Of a DNA stretch of 64,000 nucleotides, positions 11,577 through 40,400 are shown piece by piece. Origin of the DNA: Piscicola geometra (lineage: Eukaryota; Annelida; Clitellata; Hirudinida; Piscicolidae); the NCBI GenBank assembly GCA_943735955.1, contig OX030958.1:4174818-4238817 (forward strand). The letters run 5' to 3'. The notes beneath the pieces were generated by a model. The model was given only the letters and a program-made list of their open reading frames with translations. It searched no databases and had not been told where the DNA came from. Each line of letters opens with the position of its first letter. The stretch's first letter is position 1. The translations under genes and the position numbers were made by a program.

Positions 11577-14500
11577 ATGATCAGAGCATCGGTTACCATT
11601 CCTAAGCTGTTGCCGGTAAATTTTAAAATTTCAATTATAAAAAATATTCAATTTTAATATCGTCTCTTTGATATCATTAATTTGAAGTTGCACCATTCTT
11701 AAATTAAAATTTAATTAAAAATTATATTTGATAATTTCACTTTGCAATTCTTAGAAAGCGATCTCAGTTCCAAGAAGAGGAATAATAGTTTCTAATGTTC
11801 TCAAGTCTTCTGGCATTCCTCCTTCTTCACCAAAGTACTTTCTCAATTTACTTACAAGTCCTATTATTTAAATACTGTTTTAATATTTCCTAGAAAAGGC
11901 AGTATAATAAAGAAATTATTCGCGTTGACCCTGGTGAGTGGGGGAGGAGTCGTGGGCTACAGTTGGTACGACCAGGAGTTTCGGAAGCTTCTGGAAGAAA
12001 ATGTTCCATACGCCAAAGACTCCTTTGACACTCTCTTCGAGTACCTCCCCGCCAAGGAGGCCGTTTCCAAATTGTATGCAGAGTAAGGGAATCATCTCTT
12101 CTATTTAACTAAGGCTTCTGACTCTGCTAAATAAAAATAATAAAATAGCAACATAGGAATATAATTTGTTAGTGGCAATTCTGATTTATTGTTTTATAAT
12201 TTTGAAATGAAGGTACTTTGGTGCAAAGGAAGTCAAGCAAGTGCCCCTTATAAAAAAAGTGAATTTAGTTTCAGACAAACATTTTTATACAATTTTTTTT
12301 TTTCTAACTGACATAAATTATTGTATTATTAATAATCATATCATTAATTACTTATAAATATGCATATAATATAAATTTATTAGATTTGTAATAACTTAAT
12401 CAGATTCACCTCAAAATAATCTTCAGATTAAATCTTTAAAATTACCTTAAATTACAATACTTTTCACTTTACAGCCCGTAAAGGAAACCCAACCCGGTTA
12501 GATTTTTCGGCCTAGAACACACTATATAATTACCAACATTGATGACTTCACTAACATAGAATATATTCATTCAAGATTGCTTAATAATATTCATGCTAAT
12601 AATTAAAATAATATAATAATAAGAAAAATATTATTAATTATTATTATTGTTGTTACTTATCACATTGATTATATCTTTAATGATTCTGAGTCTGTTACTA
12701 ATATAATATATAAAAATAATAATAAAGTCGCTAAATTAAAAAAATACCAAAAAAACCTTAATGAAATATTAAATTACTTTTTATACATTTTCTGGACAGC
12801 AGTGGTGGTTGAGAAGACGAAGAAGGACACAGAGACAGACAAGAAGAAGGAGGCAGAGGTACTCTTGAAGGAAAAGAAGGAACACGAGGCTAAACGAATA
12901 ATAGGTTGATTAAATCATCAGCATCTTCATAATCATCATCATCACTCACCACACCACTATCACCCCACTCCCATTTTCACCCCACTCCCATTTTCACACC
13001 ACTTCCAATAGCACATTGCCTCGCCACTTCCCACCACCACCACCACCACCATGCAGACATCGAGAAAGGGCTGGAGAAGAGAGTGGAGGGGGTGAGGGGA
13101 GTGGTGGCATCGCTGACAGAGACCAGCAGGACAGCCACTGAAGCGACCAAGCAGCACTGCGACAAGTTGAGGCTGGCGCTGCAGGTTGTAGTGTGGTTGT
13201 GGTGATTGGCGCTAGGAGGGTTGTGTTGGTTGGTTGTGGTGTGGTGGCGGAGAGGTGGTTATGGTGTGGTGGCGGAGAGGTGGTTATGGTGTGGTGGTGG
13301 AGAGGTGGTTATGGTGTGGTGGTGGAGAGGTGGTTATGGTGTGGTGGTGGAGAGGTGGTTATGGTGTGGTGGTGGAGAGGTGGTTATGGTGTGGTGGCGG
13401 AGAGGTGGTTATGGTGTGGTGGTGGAGAGGTGGTTATGGTGTGGTGGTGGAGAGGTGGTTATGGTGTGGTGGCGGAGAGGTGGTTATGGTGTGGTGGTGG
13501 AGTGATGGTTATGGTGTGGTGGTGGAGAGGTGGTTATGGTGTGGTGGTGGAGAGGTGGTTATGGTGTGGTGGTGGAGAGGTGGTTATGGTGTGGTGGTGG
13601 AGAGGTGGTTATGGTGTGGTGGTGGAGTGGTGGTTATGGTGTGGTGGTGGAGAGGTGGTTATGGTGTGGTGGTGGAGTGGTGGTGGAGAGGTGGTTATGG
13701 TGTGGTGGTGGAGTGGTGGTTATGGTGTGGTGGTGGAGAGGTGGTTATGGTGTGGTGGTGGAGAGGTGGTTATGGTGTGGTGGTGGAGAGGTGGTTATGG
13801 TGTGGTGGTGGAGAGGTGGTTATGGTGTGGTGGCGGAGAGGTGGTTATGGTGTGGTGGTGGAGAGGTGGTTATGGTGTGGTGGTGGAGTGGTGGTGGAGA
13901 GGTGGTTATGGTGTGGTGGTGGAGTGGTGGTTATGGTGTGGTGGTGGAGAGGTGGTTATGGTGTGGTGGTGGAGAGGTGGTTATGGTGTGGTGGTGGAGA
14001 GGTGGTTATGGTGTGGTGGTGGAGAGGTGGTTATGGTGTGGTGGCGGAGAGGTGGTTATGGTGTGGTGGTGGAGAGGTGGTTATGGTGTGGTGGTGGAGT
14101 GGTGGTTATGGTGTGGTGGTGGAGAGGTGGTTATGGTGTGGTGATGGAGAGGTGGTTATGGTGTGGTGGTGGAGAGGTGGTTATGGTGTGGTGGTGGAGA
14201 GGTGGTTATGGTGTGGTGGTGGAGAGGTGGGTATGGTGTGGTGGTGGAGAGGTGGTTATGGTGTGGTGGCGGAGAGGTGGTTATGGTGTGGTGGTGGAGA
14301 GGTGGTTATGGTGTGGTGGTGGAGTGGTGGTTATGGTGTGGTGGTGGAGAGGTGGTTATGGTGTGGTGATGGAGAGGTGGTTATGGTGTGGTGGTGGAGA
14401 GGTGGTTATGGTGTGGTGGTGGAGAGGTGGTTATGGTGTGGTGGTGGAGAGGTGGGTATGGTGTGGTGGTGGAGAGGTGGTTATGGTGTGGTGGTGGAGT

Positions 14501-15348
14501 GGTGGTTATGGTGTGGTGGTGGAGAGGTGGTTATGGTGTGGTGGTGGAGTGGTGGTTATGGTGTGGTGGTGGAGAGGTGGTTATGGTGTGGTGGTGGAGT
14601 GGTGGTTATGGTGTGGTGGTGGAGAGGTGGTTATGGTGTGGTGGTGGAGAGGTGGTTATGGTGTGGTGGTGGAGTGGTGGTTATGGTGTGGTGGTGGAGT
14701 GGTGGTTATGGTGTGGTGGTGGAGAGGTGGTTATGGTGTGGTGGTGGAGAGGTGGTTATGGTGTGGTGGTGGAGTGGTGGTTATGGTGTGGTGGTGGAGT
14801 GGTGGTTATGGTGTGGTGGTGGCGTTTTCGGTAGCCTTTCAAAGTCACACAAAACAACACGCACACAAACACACACGCACACAAACGCACACAAAACAAC
14901 ACGCACACAAACACACACGCACACATAAACACACACATAAACAGGCATCAGACGACAGCAAGGGGGAGTGGGAGGAGGTGGTGGTGTCACAGGAGAGGAG
15001 AGTGCAAGCTGCTGCTGTGTATGAGAGGGTGGAGGTAGAAGCCAGGTGGGTGGATGGATTGGTGGAGTAGTGAATGGATGGAGTGGATGGGTTGTGTAGT
15101 GGAGAGATGGAGGGGTAAATGTATCGAGTGGAAAGTTTAATATGATGAACAATTCGTGTATTTCTTTCATCATCGTCATCATCAACACCATCATCATCAT
15201 CTACACCATCATCATCATCTACACCATCATCATCATCTACACCATCATCATCATCAACACTTCTAGACAGGAGCTCCAAAGGCTGCAAGATGAATTATCT
15301 CAGCTGAAGAGTGATAAATCTTTCAAGGGAAGCAAGGTGATGATGATA

Positions 15349-15380
<32 letters not shown>

Positions 15381-18340
15381 ATGAACAAAATTCTACCACT
15401 ACTACTACTACTACCATCACCACGACGTGAACAGCTGATCAGCTCAGCTGCTGCTGATGCAGAGAAGATGGACAAGCAGCTGAACAGTGCCGCCAAACAG
15501 GTGCCACTGTTAACCTTTCACATCATTATCATCATCGTCATTAGAATCTTCATTATTGTCTTCTTTATTATCGTCTTCTTCATCATCATTATCATCACCA
15601 CCATCATCATCATCATCACCACCACCATCATCATCTCCTCAGTTTTCACGAGCGCAGTCTGAGGCTAAAGTCTTTTCAGAGTACAAGGACTTGGTGAAGA
15701 AGGGCAAAGAGAGGTTTGTGTGGGCGATGATGATGATGATAATGGGTATGATGGTATGATAGTGGTCCTGTAAGGCACAACATCATGATCATAACCACCA
15801 GGTTTAGGAAGGAGTTGGAGGCTGTTATGCCAGGTCAAAGGCCCATTCCAGGTGGACGCCACTTGAAACTATCACCACTTCTCCATCCATCTTCAGATTC
15901 ATCCATTTATCCATTAATTATCCATTCATTCACCCAGCCATTCATTCCTCCACTAAATCCTTTCAACAACTTCTCCATCCATCCATCCTTCTCCACCACC
16001 ACCACGACAGCTTCCTTCAGCAAGATGAACGAGGAGGAGTTGAACGCGCTGATTGGACACGCCCACAAGCGCATCGACCAATTGCAGAAGAGGCTGGCAG
16101 AACAGGAAGCACTCGAACAAGTACCTTTGAGTTTTTAAATCTTTGATTTGTATAAAAATATTCAGAATCGATATTAAATTAATATTCATGAAAACACAAA
16201 TTACTTTTTTTAAAGGAAAAATGTACCTATTAGTTGCACCACCAGGTGCGGATTGCAGACGCGGTGGATCGACAGAAGGAAGAGGACCAGCTGGCGAGTC
16301 GGATGAGTGTCGACTCGAAAAAGGAGGAGTGGAGGAGGCAGCTGCAGGTGCTCAAGTCCAAATGGGTTCGTCATTCATCCATTTATTCATCCACATTCCA
16401 TCCATCCATCTATCTGGTTTTTTTCACTTCACTCATTCAACTGTTAATTTCTTGTATCCTTCCATCTGCATGCCTATATATTTCATGCATCAATAAAATA
16501 GTTTTCATCGATATCTGGTTAATTCATTTTATTTTCTTCTCCATCATTCATTCCTCCATCGCTCACGCCTTTACAGAACTTGGATTCTAAGGCTGCCTTC
16601 GAAGAGGAGTTGAAGGTGCAGATGATCAGGTGAGTGTTTGTGGATGGATAAATGGATTTCATTCACACCCACTTCATCCTTTCATCATCATCATCCCATC
16701 ACCATCCACCAATTCATCACCCCCCCCCCTCCCCCCCCCCCACAGACAAGCAGCCGCCCACAACGACCACATAAACGAAGTGTTGCGGGCACAGCGGCGA
16801 GAACTGGAGGCGAAACACGCGCTCCTATTGGACGAGAGCCTCCAGGCAGAAAGACGCAGCCACCAATCACAAGTGGCCGCGTGGGTGGCTCGCATGAAGG
16901 GGGTGGAGCAGGCTGTTGAGAGTGAGTGGAGGTGCTGGTAATAGTGGTGGTGGCGGAGAGATAAGATGGAGGTTACGCCATTTGTCTAAAAATTGTTATC
17001 CACTATCCACACACCACTTCAAACACCATAAAACCCACGACCACTCCATCTACATCATCCATCCACACCACCCACACCTCAACTCAGAGAGGGCTCAATT
17101 CGAAGAACAGAGCCACCAAGTGCAGCGTTTGTGGCTGGCATGTGAGGCGCTACAAGCAGCCATCGCCACAGGAAACGCCGGTGCGTCAACGTGGCAGGGC
17201 AGGTTGAAGCCTCTGGCGCCTGAAGTGAACCTCATCAAGCAGTCCTTCCCCGACCAACCCGCCATCAGGTGTTTGTTGGGAGTGTTTGAGGGTGTGTTAC
17301 TTTGTGTGTTTGAGGGTGTGTTTGTGGTGGTGTTTGTGGTGGTGTTTGATGGTGTGTTAGTTGGTGTGTTTGTGGTGGTGTTTGATGGTGTTTGATGGTG
17401 GTGTTTGGGGTGGTGTTTTTTGGCTTCTACGAAATGCTGTTTGAGGAAGCTTGAATGTTTCAGAATATTTCATACCTCCAACTTCACAAGTACTATCACC
17501 AACACTGCCATCATCACCATCACCTCCACCACTACCAGAGCGATACTGGATACGATCCCTGAGGTGGCGTTGAGCAGGGGGGTGTGGACGGAAGGCGGTC
17601 TGATGGAGAGGTTCAAGAAGGTCGACAAGGTAACACACGTGTCTTTATAATCCAAATCGATAGAATAAATTATCAACCCAACCCATCATGCTCCATCAAG
17701 CATCTATCCTATTTCATCTCAACCAGGCCACATCCAACCACATCTCAGGTGTGTCGGCGTGTGGCGATGGTGGACGAGACGGCAGGCGTCGATGGCAGTC
17801 TCTTCCGCTACTTCCTCTCCTCCTTCCAATCCAAACTGGTCGTGCCAGGAGTCAGCAAGATCTACGAGAAGGAGGATGACGTGGTCGATGAGGTGGAGTT
17901 GGAGAATGTTTTCTTCCTGCTTGATAATGCACAAGTGGGTGTTTTGTGGAAGGGTGTGGTTGGGCGGTTAGGAAGTGGGATAGGGGGGATGATGGGTATG
18001 GATGGAGTGATTTGGAGGGATAGTGGTTGATGGGAGGAGTTGGTTAGAAAATGTGTCTTTTCAAGGAGGTAAAATGAGTTTGAAGAGTCTCACTTCTCAC
18101 CTACCACCACCACCACCATAATCACTTTCACAAGCACCATCGCCATTTCAGGCATCTCTCGACAGGGGCGACTTGGTGCAGGCAGTCAGGTTCGCCAACC
18201 AATTGACTGGCGAGCCCCGTAGGGCCATCACTGATTGGTTGAACGAAGCCAGGTTGCTATTGGAAACGAAGCAACTGTCCACTGCCCTTTTGGCTTCTGC
18301 ATCGGCCGCTGGCTTCTCTTCCCTTGCAGCCACATCGTGA
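11577..18340 (+). CDS. IMMT: MICOS complex subunit MIC60 (mitofilin)
   Basis: MIC60 is the inner-membrane core of MICOS and shapes crista junctions. Exons found: 11577-11615, 11755-11834, 11894-12082, 12213-12258 (tentative), 12803-12904, 13057-13184, 14945-15045, 15267-15336, 15435-15500, 15643-15713, 15802-15851, 16011-16120, 16246-16365, 16577-16629, 16746-16921, 17088-17268, 17539-17629, 17749-17934 and 18152-18340, about 680 residues. The N-terminus is basic and presequence-like ([13 protein letters not shown], then VPRRG). A short membrane span follows ([18 protein letters not shown]). The middle is charged coiled coil. The C-terminal mitofilin region has [41 protein letters not shown] and [20 protein letters not shown], ending at TGA 18338-18340. 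The junction from exon 4 to exon 5 does not keep frame, so an exon or border there is wrong. Start: first ATG with a presequence-like leader. Confidence 0.92.
13222..14824. repeat. 25-bp GT-rich minisatellite with a 225-bp higher-order unit
   Basis: About 64 copies of a 25-bp unit containing GGAGAGGTGGTTATGGTGTG fill most of an IMMT intron (13185-14944). Variant units (GTGATGGAG, GGTGGGTATGG, GTGGCGGAG) recur 225 bp apart around 14041-14266, 14141-14366 and 14227-14452, so a nine-unit block was duplicated. Because 25 is not a multiple of 3, all frames stay open and give a 25-residue periodic translation. It is not a gene. Confidence 0.95.
14842..14944. repeat. CA-rich tract before an IMMT acceptor
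   Basis: ACACAACAACACGCACACAA-type repeats end at ACATAAACAG, the acceptor for exon 14945-15045. The tract is broadly complementary to the GT-rich array at the other end of the same intron. Confidence 0.8.
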
Positions 18341-18985
18341 CCGCAAGGGTGATGATAATGATGATGATTGTGGTGATGATGATGGTGGTTGTGGTGATGA
18401 TGCTTTGTAAACCATTCGGTGTAGGCCTTTAAATGCAATTTTCGTCTTATTCAAATAGTATTATTGGAAGGAATATGAAAGAATATATTACAAGTTAGAT
18501 TATTTGAAAATATAAGATTTAATTATATAAAAAATCAATTGATTATTTCTATATTTAAATTGTATTTATGTTTTTTATTTTTCCGGGCTTGTTTAATAAA
18601 TTCGTTTGACTACTATTTAATATTAATTATTAATATAAATTTAATATTATTTAATGATAAATGGACAAGACATGTTAGAAAGTTTTGAGACCTGTCTGCG
18701 TCAACATTATTTTTATAATAAGCGGTTCTAAACTGTATTTTTTTTATTCAAATCACCAACATTTAATGAAAATTATTGAAATAAAAGCTAAAATTTGACG
18801 TTTTCCCGCTAGTACAAATTTTTTCTGTCTATGGTAATATTTAAAAGTTGATTTACGTTGAATTTTTTCCACTTTAAACACATATATGTGAATTAAAGTT
18901 ATTTAGGCTTTATTATACATCTTTTTTTTACTAATAGAAAACATTTACTTCAATTAGGAACTATAAAAAACTTGAAACGTGCATC
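18341..18985. other. Intergenic spacer between IMMT and ELYS
   Basis: An ATGATG-type microsatellite follows the IMMT stop, then about 560 bp of AT-rich sequence with no coding frame. AATAAA near 18594 is a possible IMMT poly(A) signal. The ELYS promoter should lie in this spacer, but I see no clear motif. Confidence 0.6.
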
Positions 18986-34393
<15,408 letters not shown>

Positions 34394-34753
34394 TCGAGAC
34401 CGATTAGCAAACTAATTGGTCTTCAATTAAGAAAATACTTGTTAATTATATACTTTTCTATTTAATTATGATTTTATTAGCGCGAAATCAACAAATATTA
34501 CATCTTTTTATAGTTGGTTTCAAATGGTTATTAATTAGCACTTGTTAATTATATTATTTGGTAGATAATCACATTTTGGATAACATTAAATCTTTTTTTA
34601 GCTTGATTTTTTTGTACATTTAAAAAAAGACATTTTATAACAATTCTTATTTATTTAACTTTGAAGTAAAAAAAGCGAAATTTCAAGATATTTAAGATAA
34701 AAAGCTTCATAGCCAGTCGGCTGAGTGACTCTTCAATGGGGGAGAATGGATGA

Positions 34754-36151
34754 TCAGCTGGGTTTGTCTTGCCTCTGCCTCTTCTTCACGTTCCAGTTGT
34801 ACACCCTTGCCATGTCTGCACTCGTCGTCAAGGAAACTCCACATGGTTGCAAGAATGGAAGCCGCCCTTACCAGCTCCTCTTCCACCCTCCCCCAACCCA
34901 CTCTACCCCTTTTCCCCAGCCCACTCTACCCATCCATCAACCATAAAATCCCAATCAACCACCACACCAACACCTGACTGACACACACTCACACACAGAT
35001 GCAGCTCAAAAGGATACTGACTTCGATGGTGGTGGTCTGGTCGCGCAGGAAGGCCAGGTCCTCTTGGAAGCCTGTGAGTGTCTTCTCGGCGGCATCCTGG
35101 TTCTGCTGCAGCAACTCCCTCGCCTCCTCCAGACTGTACTCGAGCATCACGTTTGCCTGTGGTTGGTTGTGGAAGGGTGTATAGTGGTTGTGTGAGGATT
35201 GTGAAGTGGTGGCGGTGGTGGCAGAAAGATGATATTTATGTTGGTATCATATGCTGGAGCATAAGAAAACTGAAAAAAATTCTTATAAATCTCATTGAAA
35301 ATATTTATTATTGATGGAATGATGAAGGCATGATAATGATAGTGGTTATGATGATGGTGATAATTATGATGGTAGTGATGATGATGCTCTTAAGAACTCA
35401 CTCCAAGCCAGAGGCACACTTTGTCAGTGGGAGGCACTGTTGCCCTCATGAAGATTGAGTCAGCTATCTGGTACTGTGTCTCCATTGTTTTCTGTGCACA
35501 TGAACGTGTGTGTGTGTATGTGTGTTTTTTGTGATAACAAATTTTGTTTTTCATACACACCTTTTGAGATTCCAAAAATGAAATTATGTTTAGAGAAGAC
35601 TTTAATTCAGGGATTTGAATCTTGAGCCTGAGAATTTTTTAATAGTTTTTAAATTTATAAAATTACTGTAAAAGTATTTAAAATGTATATATAAAATATT
35701 ACTACTAAATATAGAGTCTATATTATAGACTCTATTTTTCAACCAAATACAATATTTAATGAGGCATTAAAATATTGACGCATCAAACCTTTCCTTTTTT
35801 GAATTGAGATTGTGTTCCATGAACTTGTACTTTTGGTACTGTTCATCGAGCTGCTTCAAGAGCACTGACACAGTCAAGCCTTCATTCTTCACCATGAACT
35901 CATCTACATCATCCTGCAAAATTTATAACATTAAAATGTCTTAATACTTTATGATTTACTGTTCCATCACATTTTAAAAACTTCATCCTTTTTTTAAATG
36001 GATTCATGGTGTTCCCGGTGCGGTTTATAAATTAATAATGAGAATTAAAATTCAATTAATGATAATTAGCTTCATATCAATGACTTACGAGAAATATAGC
36101 TTTAGGGATGCCGGACACACTTTTTTCAGTCGTTACCGAGGTGCTAGCCAT
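34754..36151 (-). CDS. VBP1: Prefoldin subunit 3 (VHL-binding protein 1)
   Basis: An alpha-type subunit of the hexameric prefoldin chaperone, which passes nascent actin and tubulin to the cytosolic chaperonin. Six minus-strand exons keep frame to a 181-residue protein: 36151-36089, 35913-35789, 35627-35561, 35491-35402, 35156-35018 and 34815-34754. Start is ATG at 36151 (MASTSVTTEK). Diagnostic segments are GIPKAIFLDDVDEFM, LLKQLDEQYQKYKFMEHNL, RLKIQIPELK, ATVPPTDKVCLWLG, ANVMLEYSLEEARELL and EVNMARVYNWNVKKR. Long heptad-like helices flank the central hairpin segment, as expected for prefoldin. The length is close to the usual 190-200 residues. The gene is tail-to-tail with ELYS, 360 bp apart, and head-to-head with the ASB-type gene. 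Confidence 0.96.
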
Positions 36152-37425
36152 TTCAATGCAAAGAACTTTTATCGCTCTGCATAGAGTTTTAAATAATATC
36201 CCATTATCAACCTAAAATAACAACTTATTTTGTAGCTGAAACAAGATTTTTTAAACATGTCAGAATTGTTCAGTGATAAATATTCTGACTGCTAACAGAC
36301 AAAGTAAAATACTTTAAAATCATGACACATTTTCCCATATTACTAGCAAAACCATAGATATAGTATATTGTTTGTAGCATAGATATAGTATATATATACT
36401 ACTTGTTGTTTGTATGATATCTATGATTTGTAGGATATCTATGAGTAAAACATGCTGATGACTTTTAGTGCTCTGACCATTATTATGCCAAAACTTATGG
36501 ATGGAACAATTTCACATATTTTTAAATTTTCATTGTTAACATTTTGTTTTTAATAAAGTGGTTAAGACTTCGAAAAAAAGCATAACTGTCCACAGTATAC
36601 AAATCATTTGGACACCTCGTTTAAAAAATAAGTTTTGACTACTTTATTATTCGTAGGTCGCCCACTGGTGACTTTTTTCAAGTTATCTTAGGCTGCAAAA
36701 CTTAAAATGTTCAATTGCAAATTATTTTCTACAATTTCTTGAAAGGTTAAAAAATATATATTTTATGTTTCAAAAATGTATACTACGCAGATAATATTTT
36801 ATTATTCCTAATTCAAATACTTGTTATGTACTTCTGCAATGTTTTCACTCTATCTGCACTGCCATAATTTAGTTTCTTGTTATTTTGGCAGTGATTGCTT
36901 GTAGCACAGGGCTCATATAGCCTTCAACGCAATATATACCACGAAGCGTAAAAGAGAGATGCTTTCTTATTTACTTTTTCTTACAATTAGTGGCTATTTC
37001 CCCTTGTTTCTATCCATAACAATTCCTATATTGCACTTCCTTTGCTTACGACTAGGATTAAAGACGCTTGAAACAACCGGCTATTTTTAAACACGTTTCC
37101 ACCTCATACATATTGATTATTTTTATTGTTTCTACATAAAGTAAATAAATAGAAAGAAATAATAAGTTGGTTGTAGTAATTGGTTGTTTTTGAAAAATTG
37201 TAAATATGCAAATCTATGATAACTCGAAATAAAAAAATTGTTAACAACATCAAACATTATTTAATAAAATACATTCATAACTTAAACCATTTATCATTTA
37301 CTTAAACATAAACCTTTCCTTGCTCAACCGTTACTTCATGCTAACAATAACACACACGTGCTCAAAGAACCAACGATAAGTTCTTCGGATGCTTGCATGA
37401 CAACAAGTGCCAACGTCTGCAAGAG
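36152..37425. other. Shared upstream region of VBP1 and the ASB-type gene
   Basis: About 1.27 kb of AT-rich sequence lies between two divergent starts. It contains a short duplicated ATAGATATAGTATAT tract near 36353-36400. I see no coding frame, and no promoter motif can be named. Confidence 0.5.
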
Positions 37426-40400
37426 ATGACAGCCATAAAGAAAGAAGATCATTTCAAGGTTTGCAAACTTTGACATTTCTAGAGCTATTGCTAATGTTGA
37501 AGAGCGTTCGAATTGCATTAAAAAGTCATTCGAAACTTTTGCTTGCTACTCGCTTTTTATTGGGTATGCCATCGTCATTTAATATTTAATGTGCAGATAG
37601 TTTAGATTAGGTTGGTTTATTTTCCGAAACTAACCAGAGTCGATCTCTCGTCCAAACCACTCATGCACACTTCACCACTCTTTAAAACACCAAAGCACGC
37701 CAATCAACTTTTTCAACGTTTAAAACTTTTTAAACAATAAATCTTTCTCTTCGATAGACCTCCCGTTTCTTAAAAACAGGAACGCCTGTTCAGCGCATGC
37801 GAAGAAGGCAAAGTGAAGCTGGCGCATGACGTCATCATGAAGTATCCTCATGATAATGATGAGATCGTCAACTGCCTCAGTGGCGACTTTAAAACGCCAC
37901 TCTACGTCGCTATCGCTGCCAAGAGGTTGTGTGGTTGTGGTGGTGTGGTTTGATGAGGCTTGGTGTGGTTGTGGTAGTGTGGTTTGGTGTTGTGTAGTGT
38001 GGTTTGGTGTGGTGTGGTGTAGTGTGGTGTAGTGTGGTGTAGTGTGGTGTAGTGTGGTGTAGTGTGGTGTAGTGTGGTGTAGTGTGGTGTAGTGTGGTGT
38101 GGTGTGGTGTGGTGTGATGTGCTTTGGTGTTGTGTGGTGTGGTGTGCTTTGGTGTTGTGTGGTGTGGTGTGGTGTGATGTGGTGTGATGTAGTGTGGTGT
38201 GATGTAGTGTGGCGTAGTGTGGTGTGTTGTGGTGTGGTGTGGCGTAGTGTGGTGTGGTGTGATGTAGTGTGGTGCGATGTGCTTTGATGTTGTGTGGTGT
38301 GGTGTGCTGTGGTGTGCTTTGGTGTTGTGTGGTGTGATGTGGTGTGATGTAGTGTGGTGTGGTGTGATGTGGTGTGATGTAGTGTGAAGTGGTGTGATGT
38401 GGTGTGGTGTAGTGTGGTGTGGTGTGATGTGGTGTGGTGTTGTGTGGTTTAATGTGGTGTGGTGTGCTTTGGTGTGGTGTGGTGTGGTGAGATGTGGTGT
38501 GGTGTGGTGTAGTGTGGCGTAGTGTTGTGTGAATTGGTGTAGTTTGATTTGGTATGAAAATGATTTGAAACAACCTAATTTCGATTTTCAAACTCAATCA
38601 ATCTATAAACTGGAAATGTTCATTATTAATTTTCTTGCATATGCATTCTTCACAGTCTCAAAGAAATCCTCAAAGCAACACTCAAACTACCAACACACAG
38701 TCTCCCACTGGTGCGACTGCTGATAAAGCACGGAGCAGACGTGAACAAGGAGAGCACGGTCTTCTACGGCAAGGACTGCACTTCTGCCTCGTTCGAGACG
38801 TGCAGGGAGCCGCCTGTGGTCACGGCTGCCAGGATGGGATGTCCGAAGGTGCTGCAGTGTCTCATCAGGAACGGTGGGTGGGGTTGGGAAAGTGGATGAA
38901 TGGGTTTGGCATGTAGCGTTGGTATCATTTAGGATGGAGGGTGGATTGGTTTGGTGGATGGGTGGGTGTTCCTGTTTGGAATGATGGGTGGGTACGGAGA
39001 TCAATTTGAGCTAGTGATTGGGTCACTATAAAAGACTGACTATAAAAGCTAAACGTGTACCTTCCAAACTATCTCAGGCTGTGAGGCAAAAAAGCAGGCA
39101 GGAGTGGCATGCAGTCCCCTGCAAGAGGTGCTGAACCCAAACGCTGAGAGGTGAGGTGGTATAGGCGATGGAGTGGTGAATGATAAAGCCACTACTAATC
39201 AATGCCGTGAAATCATGTGACCCTGTTTCGTTTATAACAAAAACAGTTAGTCTGACTTCCCCTTAGCACTAAGTGCGAGCTTTAAACAACAACAACAACA
39301 ACAACATACAGGAAAGCTCTGAGGCGACAACGACTTGGGAAGACTGCAAAGATGCAGCAAGAAAACAAAAACGACGAAAACAACTGTGACAAGAAGTTAT
39401 GCGACAAGATGAGTGGCAGTGTGGACACGCAGACAGAGGAGGGCAGAAAGAGAGACAAGGAGAGACACAAGAGAGGCAGACTGGCCACTGGTCACCTGGG
39501 CATGAGTGCCCTCCACCACGCCTGCGAGGCTTGTCAGGTTCAGCTTGTTTCGTGCTCGATTCTTCTTTTAGGGTATTTATAGAATTTATGCAAAAGAATT
39601 TTCTTGATTTTTTTTGTTGCTTGACGAAAAAGTGAGTTTACTGAGTTCATATAGGTGAAGCCATCTTAATTTTTTCAAATAAAATATAACGCAATAATTT
39701 AATTTAAACGTAAACATACATACACATACATAAAAACACAAACAAAAACACACACACAGATAGACAACGTTCGACTGCTTCTGCGCACGCGACCAGACGT
39801 GAATGTGGAGGAGGGACGGAGGCTCGAAAGACCCCTCCACTTGCTCGCCAGGTTGGTGGACTTTTGTGCTTGTATGACTTCGTTTCTTTAGAAATTAAAT
39901 GAACTTTAAAAATGAGTTTTTGTTGATCCATGCACGTATTAAAGTCTCTTATCAATTATAGGCTATAATTTGTGAAAGATTTATTTCCCGATATTATAAA
40001 TCTAATTTATTATTCTAATTAAATTATTAAATTTATTATTATCTGTTGAGAGAATTGTATAAGTATAGTGAAGAGGTGTGTAGGCGGTTGTTTGCAAGAT
40101 ATTTGAACGATAGCAGCCTGCCTAGCTTTGTTGCTTTCAGAAGCTTAAGTATGAAAGTGTTGATTTGATTGATGGAAAGACACCATGACCTTTAAAATGA
40201 TGAGAGCAAAAGCATAGTAACTGATGCAGTGAAAATACTAGTGATGAGCCGAGTATTTGAAATCAAGAAATAATTTTATATTAATAAATATTTAAAAAAT
40301 GAAATAACATTTAGCAAGACTGACCTTCCACAAACTCACCAACCAACCAACAGATGCCAACAGGCCTTATGTGAGAAGCAGTGTGAGATCATTGAGTTGC

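Noticed and set aside
13193..15070. Long open frames of several hundred codons with [16 protein letters not shown] repeats
   Set aside because: They are translations of the 25-bp minisatellite in an IMMT intron. The unit length keeps all frames open, and conserved IMMT exons flank the array on both sides.
37310..37590. 60-codon frames on both strands upstream of the ASB-type gene
   Set aside because: They have no recognisable composition or splice context, except the short MTAIKKEDHFK frame at 37426-37458, which fits the ASB gene.
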